Assembly: GCA_040255925.1 (NCBI GenBank)
Contig: JBDZVX010000158.1
Coordinates: 1-5,183 of the forward strand
DNA length: 5,183 nt
From: Nitrolancea sp040255925
GTDB lineage: Bacteria > Chloroflexota > Chloroflexia > Thermomicrobiales > Thermomicrobiaceae
Reading direction: 5' to 3'
Shown here: piece by piece, positions 1-5,183 of the stretch
How the letters are laid out: each line of letters begins with the position of its first letter
How positions within the stretch are numbered: position 1 is the stretch's first letter
Translations under genes and position numbers: made by a program
Notes under the pieces: model-generated
The model's database searches: none
Told to the model about the DNA's origin: nothing
Seen by the model: only the letters and a program-made list of their open reading frames with translations

Positions 1-530
1 AGGCTATGGGCGATCACGACGTGGGCGTCCTCAACCTGTTCGATCAGATCGGCGGGTACCCGGATCGTCAGATCGGCGAGCCCGTACAACCAGCCGCCGC
101 TCCGGCCGGTCAGCGCGATGGTCGTCGCACCCGATTGCCGCGCCACCCTGGCCGCCGCGAGGACATTCGGTGAGGTGCCGCTGGCGCTGATCGCCACCAC
201 CACGTCTCCCGACCGGACCAGCGCCGAGAGCTGCTCGGCAAAGACCCGTTCGTAGCTCGTGTCGTTGGCCCAGGCGGTCAGCAGCGGCACGTTATCGGTC
301 AACGGCATCACGCGGAACGCCGGAGAGCCGGCGACCAACGTCCCCTTGGCGAGATCACAGGCAAAATGGGAGGCCGTAGCGGCGCTGCCGCCGTTGCCCA
401 GGACAAAAACGGTGGCATCCCGGTTGTAGCAATCGAGTAGCACTTCCGCCGCGTCCGCCAGCGCGCCGAACGGCATCGTCCAGGTCACCTGCGTCAGTTC
501 GCGCCAGTAGCGTTCGATCTCTTCGCGCAT
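1..530 (-). CDS. gmhA: SIS-domain sugar-phosphate isomerase, GmhA-like (sedoheptulose-7-phosphate isomerase), C-terminus cut by window edge
   Basis: The reading frame starts at ATG 528..530 and stays open to the left edge, giving 176 complete codons that begin MREEIERYWRELTQVTW. One SIS domain fills the protein: phosphate-binding loop GNGGS at residues 45-49, HFACDL at 55-60, an Asn-Asp pair at 89-90, SASGTSPNV at 115-123, and a C-terminal helix with EDAHVVIAH at 167-175. This layout is that of cytosolic GmhA, which isomerises sedoheptulose 7-phosphate to D-glycero-D-manno-heptose 7-phosphate, the first step of bacterial heptose synthesis. GmhA is about 190-200 residues, so only some 15-25 residues should be missing. 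An AAGGG sequence (539..543) lies 8 nt before the ATG and supports this start; a GTG two codons further upstream is less likely. The HddA-type kinase just upstream, whose substrate is the GmhA product, supports the assignment. At two of the four positions where GmhA binds zinc, the residues differ from the usual ones (Asp59 for Glu, Glu167 for Gln), so a related sugar phosphate is possible. Confidence 0.85.
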   Translation of the reverse strand, partial: MREEIERYWRELTQVTWTMPFGALADAAEVLLDCYNRDATVFVLGNGGSAATASHFACDLAKGTLVAGSPAFRVMPLTDNVPLLTAWANDTSYERVFAEQLSALVRSGDVVVAISASGTSPNVLAAARVARQSGATTIALTGRSGGWLYGLADLTIRVPADLIEQVEDAHVVIAHS

Positions 531-581
531 CGTTCTCACCCTTTTCTCGCGCACATTTCCGGGGCGCGGCTGGGTCCACTG

Positions 582-1637
582 TCAGGTGCCGTTGACCAGC
601 ATCGCGAGCCGGCTGGCTCCCGCCGGAAGATCGCTCAACACCTGGGCACCGCCATAGTCGAAATCAAATGTGAACTCCGGCAGGCCAAGCCGTGCCATCG
701 CCGATCGCACCGCCCGCTGCCGGCCGCTGGGACAGTAGAGCAACAGGAAACCGCCTCCGCCCGCCCCGGCGATCTTGCCGCCCAGCGCGCCGGCCTCGCG
801 GGCCGCGCCGTACCACTGGTCGATCGCGGAGCTTGATACGCGCGTCGAGAGGCGCTTCTTCTCCTGCCAGCCAAGATCGAGAAGCCTCCCGAACTGGTCG
901 AGATCCTCGGCGATCAGCGCCCGGCGCATCTCCCCGGCAAGAGCCTTAATCCGGTGCAGCGAGGCGATCACCTGGCGATCGCTCCGGGTGCTCGCCCGCT
1001 GCTCGCGGAGGATGGCGGACGAGTCATGAGTCCGGCCGGTTGAGAAGAGCAACAAACGGGAGCTTAAGGCGGTGATGGTGTCGGGCGGCAGGTTGAGCGG
1101 CTCAACCTGAACCCCGCCGGACGTGAACTCGATGGCATTCAGGCCACCGAACACGCTCGCGTACTGATCCTGCTTGCCGATCGGCATGTCGAGCCGTTCG
1201 ATCTCCAGGCAACTCGCCAATTCGGCCGCTTTGAACCGGTCGAACGACATCCCGGTGTGCGAGGCGAGCGCATGGACCAGCCCGACGGCCATCGCGCTCG
1301 ACGAGCCGAGTCCGGTCCCAGGAGGAACTTCCGAGGCCAGGAACAGGTCAATGCCCCGCTCCCGCAGTCCGCGATCGGCGAACCAGTCGATGGCCGCTTT
1401 GGGCAACGATAGCGGCTCGGCCACCGGCGGAATCTCACCTCGCTCAAAGGTTTCCCAGATCCGGTAGTCGGCGGAGTTGATCCGGATGCCAGCCGTGGCC
1501 GGCTCGCGAGCCACGACGTAGCAATATCGGCTGATCGCGGCACTGACCACAAAGCCGCCGAAGCGGTCGTAGTAGGCCGCGAGGTCGGTTCCTCCGCCCC
1601 CAAAGCTGATCCGGACCGGCGCGCGCACGATCACCAT
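582..1637 (-). CDS. hddA: GHMP-family sugar kinase, D-glycero-alpha-D-manno-heptose 7-phosphate kinase (HddA) type
   Basis: This 351-residue protein has the complete set of GHMP kinase motifs: an N-terminal strand with VRAPVRISFGGGGTD (residues 4-18), the ATP-binding loop PPGTGLGSSSA (105-115), GKQDQYASVFGGLN (154-167), and the C-terminal glycine-rich motif KIAGAGGGGF (288-297). Length and motif wording fit HddA, which phosphorylates D-glycero-alpha-D-manno-heptose 7-phosphate at C1 in the GDP-heptose route; L-fucose kinase-like and other sugar GHMP kinases are the main alternatives. I chose the ATG at 1635..1637 because GGAG lies 6 nt upstream and family members start right before this strand. 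A TTG at 1647..1649 would add only four residues and overlaps the Shine-Dalgarno site. The gene follows the SDR by 55 bp and precedes the GmhA-like isomerase by 51 bp; isomerase and kinase act in consecutive steps, which is the strongest contextual support. No signal peptide or membrane segment is seen, so the enzyme is cytosolic. Confidence 0.88.
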   Translation of the reverse strand: MVIVRAPVRISFGGGGTDLAAYYDRFGGFVVSAAISRYCYVVAREPATAGIRINSADYRIWETFERGEIPPVAEPLSLPKAAIDWFADRGLRERGIDLFLASEVPPGTGLGSSSAMAVGLVHALASHTGMSFDRFKAAELASCLEIERLDMPIGKQDQYASVFGGLNAIEFTSGGVQVEPLNLPPDTITALSSRLLLFSTGRTHDSSAILREQRASTRSDRQVIASLHRIKALAGEMRRALIAEDLDQFGRLLDLGWQEKKRLSTRVSSSAIDQWYGAAREAGALGGKIAGAGGGGFLLLYCPSGRQRAVRSAMARLGLPEFTFDFDYGGAQVLSDLPAGASRLAMLVNGT

Positions 1638-1642
1638 GGAAC

Positions 1643-1663
1643 GCTCCAACCTGTCTTCGGAGC
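1643..1663 (-). promoter_or_regulatory. Small inverted repeat covering the kinase Shine-Dalgarno site
   Basis: In the 55-bp gap between SDR and kinase, the minus strand carries GCTCC (1659..1663) and GGAGC (1643..1647) separated by an 11-nt loop. The right arm contains the kinase GGAG. In mRNA this could form a 5-bp stem, 6 bp with a flanking U-G pair, that hides the ribosome site. It is short enough to arise by chance in GC-rich DNA, and it has no U-tract, so it is not an intrinsic terminator. Confidence 0.2.
1644..1647 (-). promoter_or_regulatory. Shine-Dalgarno site of the GHMP kinase
   Basis: On the minus strand GGAG lies 6 nt before the ATG at 1637. It decides in favour of this ATG over the in-frame TTG at 1649, because the TTG codon itself abuts the GGAG. 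Confidence 0.6.
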
Positions 1664-1692
1664 AGCCGGAACCATCCGTCTGGTTGCCCGGT

Positions 1693-2439
1693 TCACGGCC
1701 AACTCGTCTCGGTCAATGGCGTCACGATCGCCTCCTGGAGCGCCGATCCCGGTGGCATCCGCACCGCGCAGAGGATAACCTCAGCCACATTGGCCGGGTC
1801 CTGAAGGTTGCGCTCCTCCGGCATCGGGATGCCCTGCTCGACGAACCGGTCGAAGAAATGGGTGCGCATGCCACCGGGGATCACCGTCGTAACCCTGATA
1901 CCATCCGGCCGTCCCTCAACACCAAGACCCCGGCTGAACCCGACCAGCCCCCACTTGGACGCGTGGTAGGCGGCGGCATTGGCCCAGGCGCGGGTCGCCG
2001 CAGTCGACGCGACATTGACGATATGGCCGGACCGCTGCCGCCGCATCACCGGCATGGCCGCCTTGGCGACCAGGAACGAGCCACGGAGGTTGACGCCGAT
2101 CACCTGATCCCACTGCTCGACCGTCATCTCATCGACCGACACCGTATGATCGATCGCCGCGTTGCTGACGGCGATATCCAGCCGGCCGAACCGGTCGACG
2201 ACCGCGTTGATGGCCCGGAAGACGGCGCCGGCGTCGCTGACATCGCACGGTACGGCGACACTCTCGACATCGAAGGTGGCAAGATCGCGGCTCACGCGGT
2301 CGGCCGCTGCTTCATTGATATCGAGACAGGCAACCGAGACCCCGGCGCGGGCAAAGGCGTGGGCGGTCGCCTCACCAAGTCCGCTGCCGGCACCGGTAAT
2401 GAGGGCGACCTTCCCGTTCAGGACAGTATCAGTGGACAT
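1693..2439 (-). CDS. Classical short-chain dehydrogenase/reductase (SDR), probably NAD(H)-dependent
   Basis: This 248-residue Rossmann-fold oxidoreductase has classical SDR length. Visible are the nucleotide-binding loop TGAGSGLG (residues 15-22), an acidic residue at the end of strand 2 (Asp40 in ACLDIN) that usually favours NAD over NADP, DV at 67-68, SNAA (92-95, in place of NNAG), and the catalytic set Asn117, Ser145, Tyr158 and Lys162 (YHASK), followed by PGG at 188-190. The catalytic residues are all intact, so it should be active. The start at ATG 2437..2439 is set by AAGGAG five nt upstream; a longer frame from 2505 would overlap the GT2 gene and carries an unstructured extension. It lies 17 bp after the GT2 gene and before the kinase. 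The substrate cannot be read from sequence. Context suggests a sugar or sugar-derived alcohol/ketone, but annotation tools would probably call it a 3-oxoacyl-ACP reductase-like SDR. It is not an extended SDR of the nucleotide-sugar epimerase type. Confidence 0.9.
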   Translation of the reverse strand: MSTDTVLNGKVALITGAGSGLGEATAHAFARAGVSVACLDINEAAADRVSRDLATFDVESVAVPCDVSDAGAVFRAINAVVDRFGRLDIAVSNAAIDHTVSVDEMTVEQWDQVIGVNLRGSFLVAKAAMPVMRRQRSGHIVNVASTAATRAWANAAAYHASKWGLVGFSRGLGVEGRPDGIRVTTVIPGGMRTHFFDRFVEQGIPMPEERNLQDPANVAEVILCAVRMPPGSALQEAIVTPLTETSWP

Positions 2440-2444
2440 CCGCG

Positions 2445-2450
2445 CTCCTT
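2445..2450 (-). promoter_or_regulatory. Shine-Dalgarno site of the SDR gene
   Basis: AAGGAG on the minus strand lies 5 nt before ATG 2439. It is the strongest ribosome site in the window and places the SDR start here rather than at the in-frame ATG at 2505, which is inside the GT2 gene. Confidence 0.8.
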
Positions 2451-2456
2451 CCGGTT

Positions 2457-3398
2457 TCAAAGCCGTTCCTGGGTCGGAATACGTCGTTGGGGCGCTGCTT
2501 GCCACGCCCCGTTCCGGTCCCTGGCCGGATCGTGAGGGGACGCAAGGCGCTCCCCTACCGGCTCCTCATGCTGGTGATCGCATTCCTGGATAAGATCGGC
2601 GAACAGTTCGACCGCGTTGCGGCGCCGGTCCGCCACCTGGGTCGGCAAACCCAGGTGGTAGGTCCCGCTCGGGAGGATTCCGCAGCCACCATAATTGCGG
2701 ATCAGTAGGAACTGCACGACGACCTCTTCGCCGGCGTGCTCGGGTGGCAGTCTCCGCCAGAAGGAGAATCCGCCCACACGCAGCAGCTTCGCCCGGTCGT
2801 AGAGGACGTTCGCTCCGCCAACCCAGGCGACCTTATAGCGCACCACCCGGCCGTCCGGCGCGAATCGCTGCTCAAGATGAAGCGGATTCGCGGCGTTATT
2901 GACCTTGTGCCGGTCCCAGGGGATCGAGCCGGGAGCGAACGGCTCGGGACAGACTGGCCCGTCCCAAAGCTCAATCCCCTGCTGATCGGGACGAACATCC
3001 TGGAGATAGCCGAGCCCGGTCGCCGGGCAGCCAACGAAGCCGCAGCCTTCCGCCTGGAGCACACCCAGCATCCGCTCCAGAACCGGCGGATCGAGGAGTA
3101 CGTCGTCGTCGAGATAGTGCACGTAGGGAGCCCGGCTCTGTTCCAGCAGGAACTGCCGCTGCTCAGCCATACCACGCCGCGGCAAGTGCCGGTGGAGCGT
3201 CACCCGGTGGCCGTGCCATTCCAGCGCCCGGACCAGCGTCTGGATCTCGATGCTATCGAGGTAGGTATCCTCCGGCTCGGTCTGATCCGAGACGATCACG
3301 TCAAACCCGGTGAAGGTCTGACCGAGCAGGCTGGTCAGGACCACTGCCAGGCCGGTCTTCCGCCGGTAGGTGGGGATGAGCACGTCAATCAGCGCCAT
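2457..3398 (-). CDS. Family 2 glycosyltransferase (GT-A fold)
   Basis: This 313-residue protein begins MALIDVLIPTYRR, the usual first strand of a GT2 enzyme, followed by SLLGQTF (23-29) and VSDQ (36-39). The metal/nucleotide-sugar motif is DDD at 97-99 (HYLDDDVLL). Further on are GGANVLYDR (194-202), AGEEVV (222-227), where GT2 enzymes often carry an acidic catalytic-base motif, and a late His in TYHLGL (247-252). No transmembrane helix is evident, so it should be a cytosolic or peripheral inverting transferase moving one sugar from a nucleotide donor. The last 35 or so residues are hydrophilic and arginine-rich, with no recognisable domain. The open frame extends upstream to 3725, but that part is only an out-of-frame reading of the preceding GT4 gene. 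ATG 3396..3398 has AAGGGG 6 nt upstream and overlaps the end of the GT4 gene by 14 bp, which suggests translational coupling. Donor and acceptor are unknown; a heptosyl or hexosyl donor is possible from context. Confidence 0.87.
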   Translation of the reverse strand: MALIDVLIPTYRRKTGLAVVLTSLLGQTFTGFDVIVSDQTEPEDTYLDSIEIQTLVRALEWHGHRVTLHRHLPRRGMAEQRQFLLEQSRAPYVHYLDDDVLLDPPVLERMLGVLQAEGCGFVGCPATGLGYLQDVRPDQQGIELWDGPVCPEPFAPGSIPWDRHKVNNAANPLHLEQRFAPDGRVVRYKVAWVGGANVLYDRAKLLRVGGFSFWRRLPPEHAGEEVVVQFLLIRNYGGCGILPSGTYHLGLPTQVADRRRNAVELFADLIQECDHQHEEPVGERLASPHDPARDRNGAWQAAPQRRIPTQERL

Positions 3399-4686
3399 CG
3401 CCGGCCCCTTCGATCGACGCACGCCGCACGGCCGCCACGGGATTTGCTCCTTGCGAGAGCAGCTCACGATAGAGATCTGACGTACGCGCCGCCACCTCCG
3501 GCCAGGTGAAGCCGCGCTCCACGCGGGCACGGGCGGCGCCGCCCATCCGGTCCCTCCCGGCGGAATCATCCAGAAGCTGGCACAGCCGCTCGGCGAGCGC
3601 GGCCGGGTCGCGCGGCGGAACAAGGAAGCCGGTGACGCGATCCGCGATGGTGAAGGTGATCCCACCGACGGCCGAGCCGATGACCGGCCGCCCGCAGGCC
3701 ATCGCTTCCAGCGGCGTGAGGCCAAATGGCTCGTACCAGGGCGTCGTCACCACCACGTCGCCCGCGCTGTAATAGGCACAAAGATCCTTCGCCTGCCGCT
3801 TACCGGTGAAGCGCACCCGGTCCTCGATGCCAAGCTCGAACGCCAAGCGCCATAGCTCGCCAATCTCGGGCGTCATGGATGGGTCAGGATCGACAGTCTC
3901 GCCGCCGACCAGCAGGAGCAGTGGCGCGGGAGACCGGTCTTTGAGGAGCGCAACCGCCCGGACGATGTTCCGGACGTCCTTACGTGGCAACATCCGGCCG
4001 ACATAGACGATGACCGGCGCATCGGTATCCAGTCCGATCCGGCGCCGAGCTTCATCCCGATCCACGGGACGGAACGTCTCGGTGTTGACCCCAGAGGGAA
4101 TGACCACGACTTTGGCTGGGTCGGCACCGTAATCATCGACCAACTCGGATCGTTCGCTCGGGCACTGGGCAATCAGCCGGTCCGCCTCTCGGATCACCTC
4201 TCGCTCAACGCGGAGCCGGTCTCGCGGGCTCTGGTCAGCTTTAGCCTGGTGCCGCTGCTTGGTCTGTCCCATGGCGTGGAAGATTTGGACGGCGGGGATG
4301 CCGAGACGGAGGCGGAGATCGATCGCGATGGAGCCGGACATCCAGAAGTTGCCGTGAATCAGGTCGTAGCGGGCGCCATCACGCGCCAGGAAGCGGAGCA
4401 GGGAATCACGGAATTCCGGCATGAATGACCAGAGGTAATCCTTTAAAAAGAATCGCGGCGGTCCGGCTCGCAGGTTCACGATCCGCACCCCCGGCGCCCA
4501 GTCAACGACCTCGGGGAGCCGGGGATTGTCCATGCGGGTGAAGATATCCACGGCATAGCCAAGACCGCCGAGATTGCGGCTGACTTCATCCACGTAGACA
4601 TTCTGTCCACCGGCATCCTGGCTGCCACGCAAAGCCAGCGGGCTGGCGTGTTCGCTTAGAAAGGCGACGCGTAGGGGTCGATCCAT
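3385..4686 (-). CDS. Family 4 glycosyltransferase (GT-B fold), MshA / sucrose-synthase-like subgroup
   Basis: This complete 433-residue retaining glycosyltransferase has two Rossmann domains. The N-terminal acceptor domain starts with RVAFLSEHASP (6-16) and contains DAGGQNVYV (24-32), a loop typical of MshA and sucrose(-phosphate) synthase relatives, then DLIHGNFWMSG (108-118) and FHAMGQTKQ (136-144). The C-terminal donor domain (from about residue 195) has PSGVN (197-201), VGRMLPRKD (229-237) with the phosphate-binding Arg231 and Lys236, and the intact E-x7-E motif, Glu319 and Glu327, in WYEPFGLTPLEAMACGRPVI. No signal peptide or membrane helix is seen. It starts at ATG 4684..4686, needed to keep the first strand; GAGAGG lies about 10 nt upstream. 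It overlaps the preceding GT4 gene by 31 bp and the GT2 gene by 14 bp. MshA and sucrose-phosphate synthase themselves are less likely given the glycan-cluster context; the actual donor and acceptor are not determinable. Confidence 0.9.
   Translation of the reverse strand: MDRPLRVAFLSEHASPLALRGSQDAGGQNVYVDEVSRNLGGLGYAVDIFTRMDNPRLPEVVDWAPGVRIVNLRAGPPRFFLKDYLWSFMPEFRDSLLRFLARDGARYDLIHGNFWMSGSIAIDLRLRLGIPAVQIFHAMGQTKQRHQAKADQSPRDRLRVEREVIREADRLIAQCPSERSELVDDYGADPAKVVVIPSGVNTETFRPVDRDEARRRIGLDTDAPVIVYVGRMLPRKDVRNIVRAVALLKDRSPAPLLLLVGGETVDPDPSMTPEIGELWRLAFELGIEDRVRFTGKRQAKDLCAYYSAGDVVVTTPWYEPFGLTPLEAMACGRPVIGSAVGGITFTIADRVTGFLVPPRDPAALAERLCQLLDDSAGRDRMGGAARARVERGFTWPEVAARTSDLYRELLSQGANPVAAVRRASIEGAGDGAD
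3405..3410 (-). promoter_or_regulatory. Shine-Dalgarno site of the GT2 gene
   Basis: AAGGGG on the minus strand lies 6 nt before ATG 3398, inside the last codons of the upstream GT4 gene. It fixes the GT2 start and excludes the 109-residue upstream extension of the open frame. Confidence 0.65.
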
Positions 4687-5183
4687 CTGAACCCATCCTC
4701 TCGACGCGGCGCGTGGAGCGCATCGGCCGGCCCACCCAGTGTCGTGAGGGCCAGCAAGAACGCCGCGCTCCAGTCCCGGATGAAACGATCGAGCCCGAAC
4801 CGCTCCTGAGCGATCGCCCGCGCGTTAGCGCCAATCCGGCGGGCCTCCTCCGGATTGGCCAGCAGCCAGCGCATGCGTCCGATCAGCCGATCGACATCAC
4901 AGGAGACGTATCCGGTCTCGCCATCCTCGATTACCGTTGGAAGCTCGGTGGTTGCCAGCGCCACGACCGGCATCCCGATCGTCATCGCCTCGATCACCGC
5001 CAGCGGCAAGCTGGTATAGCGGATCGGGCTGAAGAGGAAGCGGTAGCCGGCTATCCGCTGGTGCAGGTCGCGGTACGGGATATCGCCGAGGCCGCCGAAC
5101 GCCTCGGTCTCCATCCCGGCAATATCGAGCGGCACAGCCCGGCGAGCCCGCAGGAAGAGATCGTAGCCGGCAATCCGGGGCCG
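4656..5183 (-). CDS. Family 4 glycosyltransferase, C-terminal donor domain only (5' end beyond the window)
   Basis: The frame is open from the right edge to TAA at 4656..4658, giving 175 residues. It is the second half of a GT-B glycosyltransferase: AFGGLGDIPYRDLHQRIAG (residues 28-46 from the edge), SPIRYTSLPLAVIEAMTIGMP (52-72), VVALATTELPTVIEDG (73-88) and a final helix-rich region with RFGLDRFIRDW. These match the C-terminal 'glycosyl transferases group 1' domain. A GTG at 5133..5135 could be mistaken for a start, but conserved-looking sequence continues upstream of it to the edge, so this is a truncated view of a longer gene (typically 350-420 residues). At the position of the first Glu of the E-x7-E motif there is Thr57; the second, Glu65, is present. 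The last 10 codons overlap the next GT4 gene, a sign of operonic coupling. The donor, acceptor and acceptor-binding domain lie outside what can be read here. Confidence 0.88.
   Translation of the reverse strand, partial: RPRIAGYDLFLRARRAVPLDIAGMETEAFGGLGDIPYRDLHQRIAGYRFLFSPIRYTSLPLAVIEAMTIGMPVVALATTELPTVIEDGETGYVSCDVDRLIGRMRWLLANPEEARRIGANARAIAQERFGLDRFIRDWSAAFLLALTTLGGPADALHAPRREDGFRWIDPYASPF

Noticed and set aside
355..579. A 74-codon minus-strand frame beginning upstream of the isomerase.
   Set aside because: It overlaps the SIS isomerase in a different frame, and the isomerase frame has clear GNGGS and other family motifs.
531..581. The kinase-isomerase gap as a terminator or promoter.
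   Set aside because: Only a weak GCGC inverted repeat is present with no following T-run on the minus strand, and I see no convincing -35/-10 pair; continued co-transcription is simpler.
1636..2535. A 299-codon open frame on the plus strand opposite the SDR.
   Set aside because: It is antisense to a gene with all SDR motifs, its translation is rich in Arg, Asp, Gly and Pro without any recognisable domain, and such long antisense frames are common in GC-rich DNA.
2736..3509. A 257-codon open frame on the plus strand opposite the GT2 gene.
   Set aside because: It is antisense to the GT2 motifs, shows no domain or credible ribosome site, and is a GC-driven shadow.
3399..3725. N-terminal 109-residue extension of the GT2 frame.
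   Set aside because: It is Arg/Ser/Pro-rich, lies wholly within the GT4 coding sequence in another frame, and the first GT2 strand with a good Shine-Dalgarno begins at 3398.
1..5183. CRISPR arrays, insertion sequences, tRNA/rRNA genes or long repeats.
   Set aside because: No regularly spaced repeats, terminal inverted repeats, transposase motifs or RNA gene signatures were seen; the window is nearly all coding sequence.

Overview
The window is a GC-rich stretch that is almost entirely coding. All six genes lie on the minus strand, so transcription runs from high to low coordinates. In that order they are: the C-terminal part of a GT4 glycosyltransferase (cut by the right edge), a complete MshA/sucrose-synthase-like GT4 glycosyltransferase, a GT2 (GT-A fold) glycosyltransferase, a classical short-chain dehydrogenase/reductase (SDR), a GHMP sugar kinase of the heptose-7-phosphate kinase (HddA) type, and a SIS-domain sugar-phosphate isomerase of the GmhA type (cut by the left edge).

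The first three genes overlap (31 bp, then 14 bp). The SDR follows after 17 bp, the kinase after 55 bp and the isomerase after 51 bp. I see no convincing terminator or internal promoter, so this reads as one operon whose promoter lies beyond position 5183 and whose distal end lies before position 1.

Functionally it looks like a nucleotide-heptose (or related sugar) supply and glycan assembly locus. The isomerase would convert sedoheptulose 7-phosphate to D-glycero-D-manno-heptose 7-phosphate. The kinase would phosphorylate C1. The three glycosyltransferases would build a glycan that includes this sugar, and the SDR may oxidise or reduce a sugar or precursor. The GmhB-like phosphatase and HddC-like nucleotidyltransferase needed to finish a GDP-heptose are not in the window and would be expected further downstream, if present. 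No polymerase, flippase or acceptor protein is visible, so the product (S-layer glycan, exopolysaccharide, glycolipid or small glycoside) cannot be decided here.

The organism cannot be named with certainty. High GC, strong SD-led starts, and the combination of a 'HFACDLAKGT' SIS protein with an HddA-type kinase and GT4 enzymes recall loci I associate from memory with Chloroflexota (Thermomicrobia-like) and Actinomycetota. This is inference, not a database result. I saw no RNA genes, mobile elements, CRISPR arrays or long non-coding stretches; the long plus-strand open frames are GC-driven shadows of the real genes.
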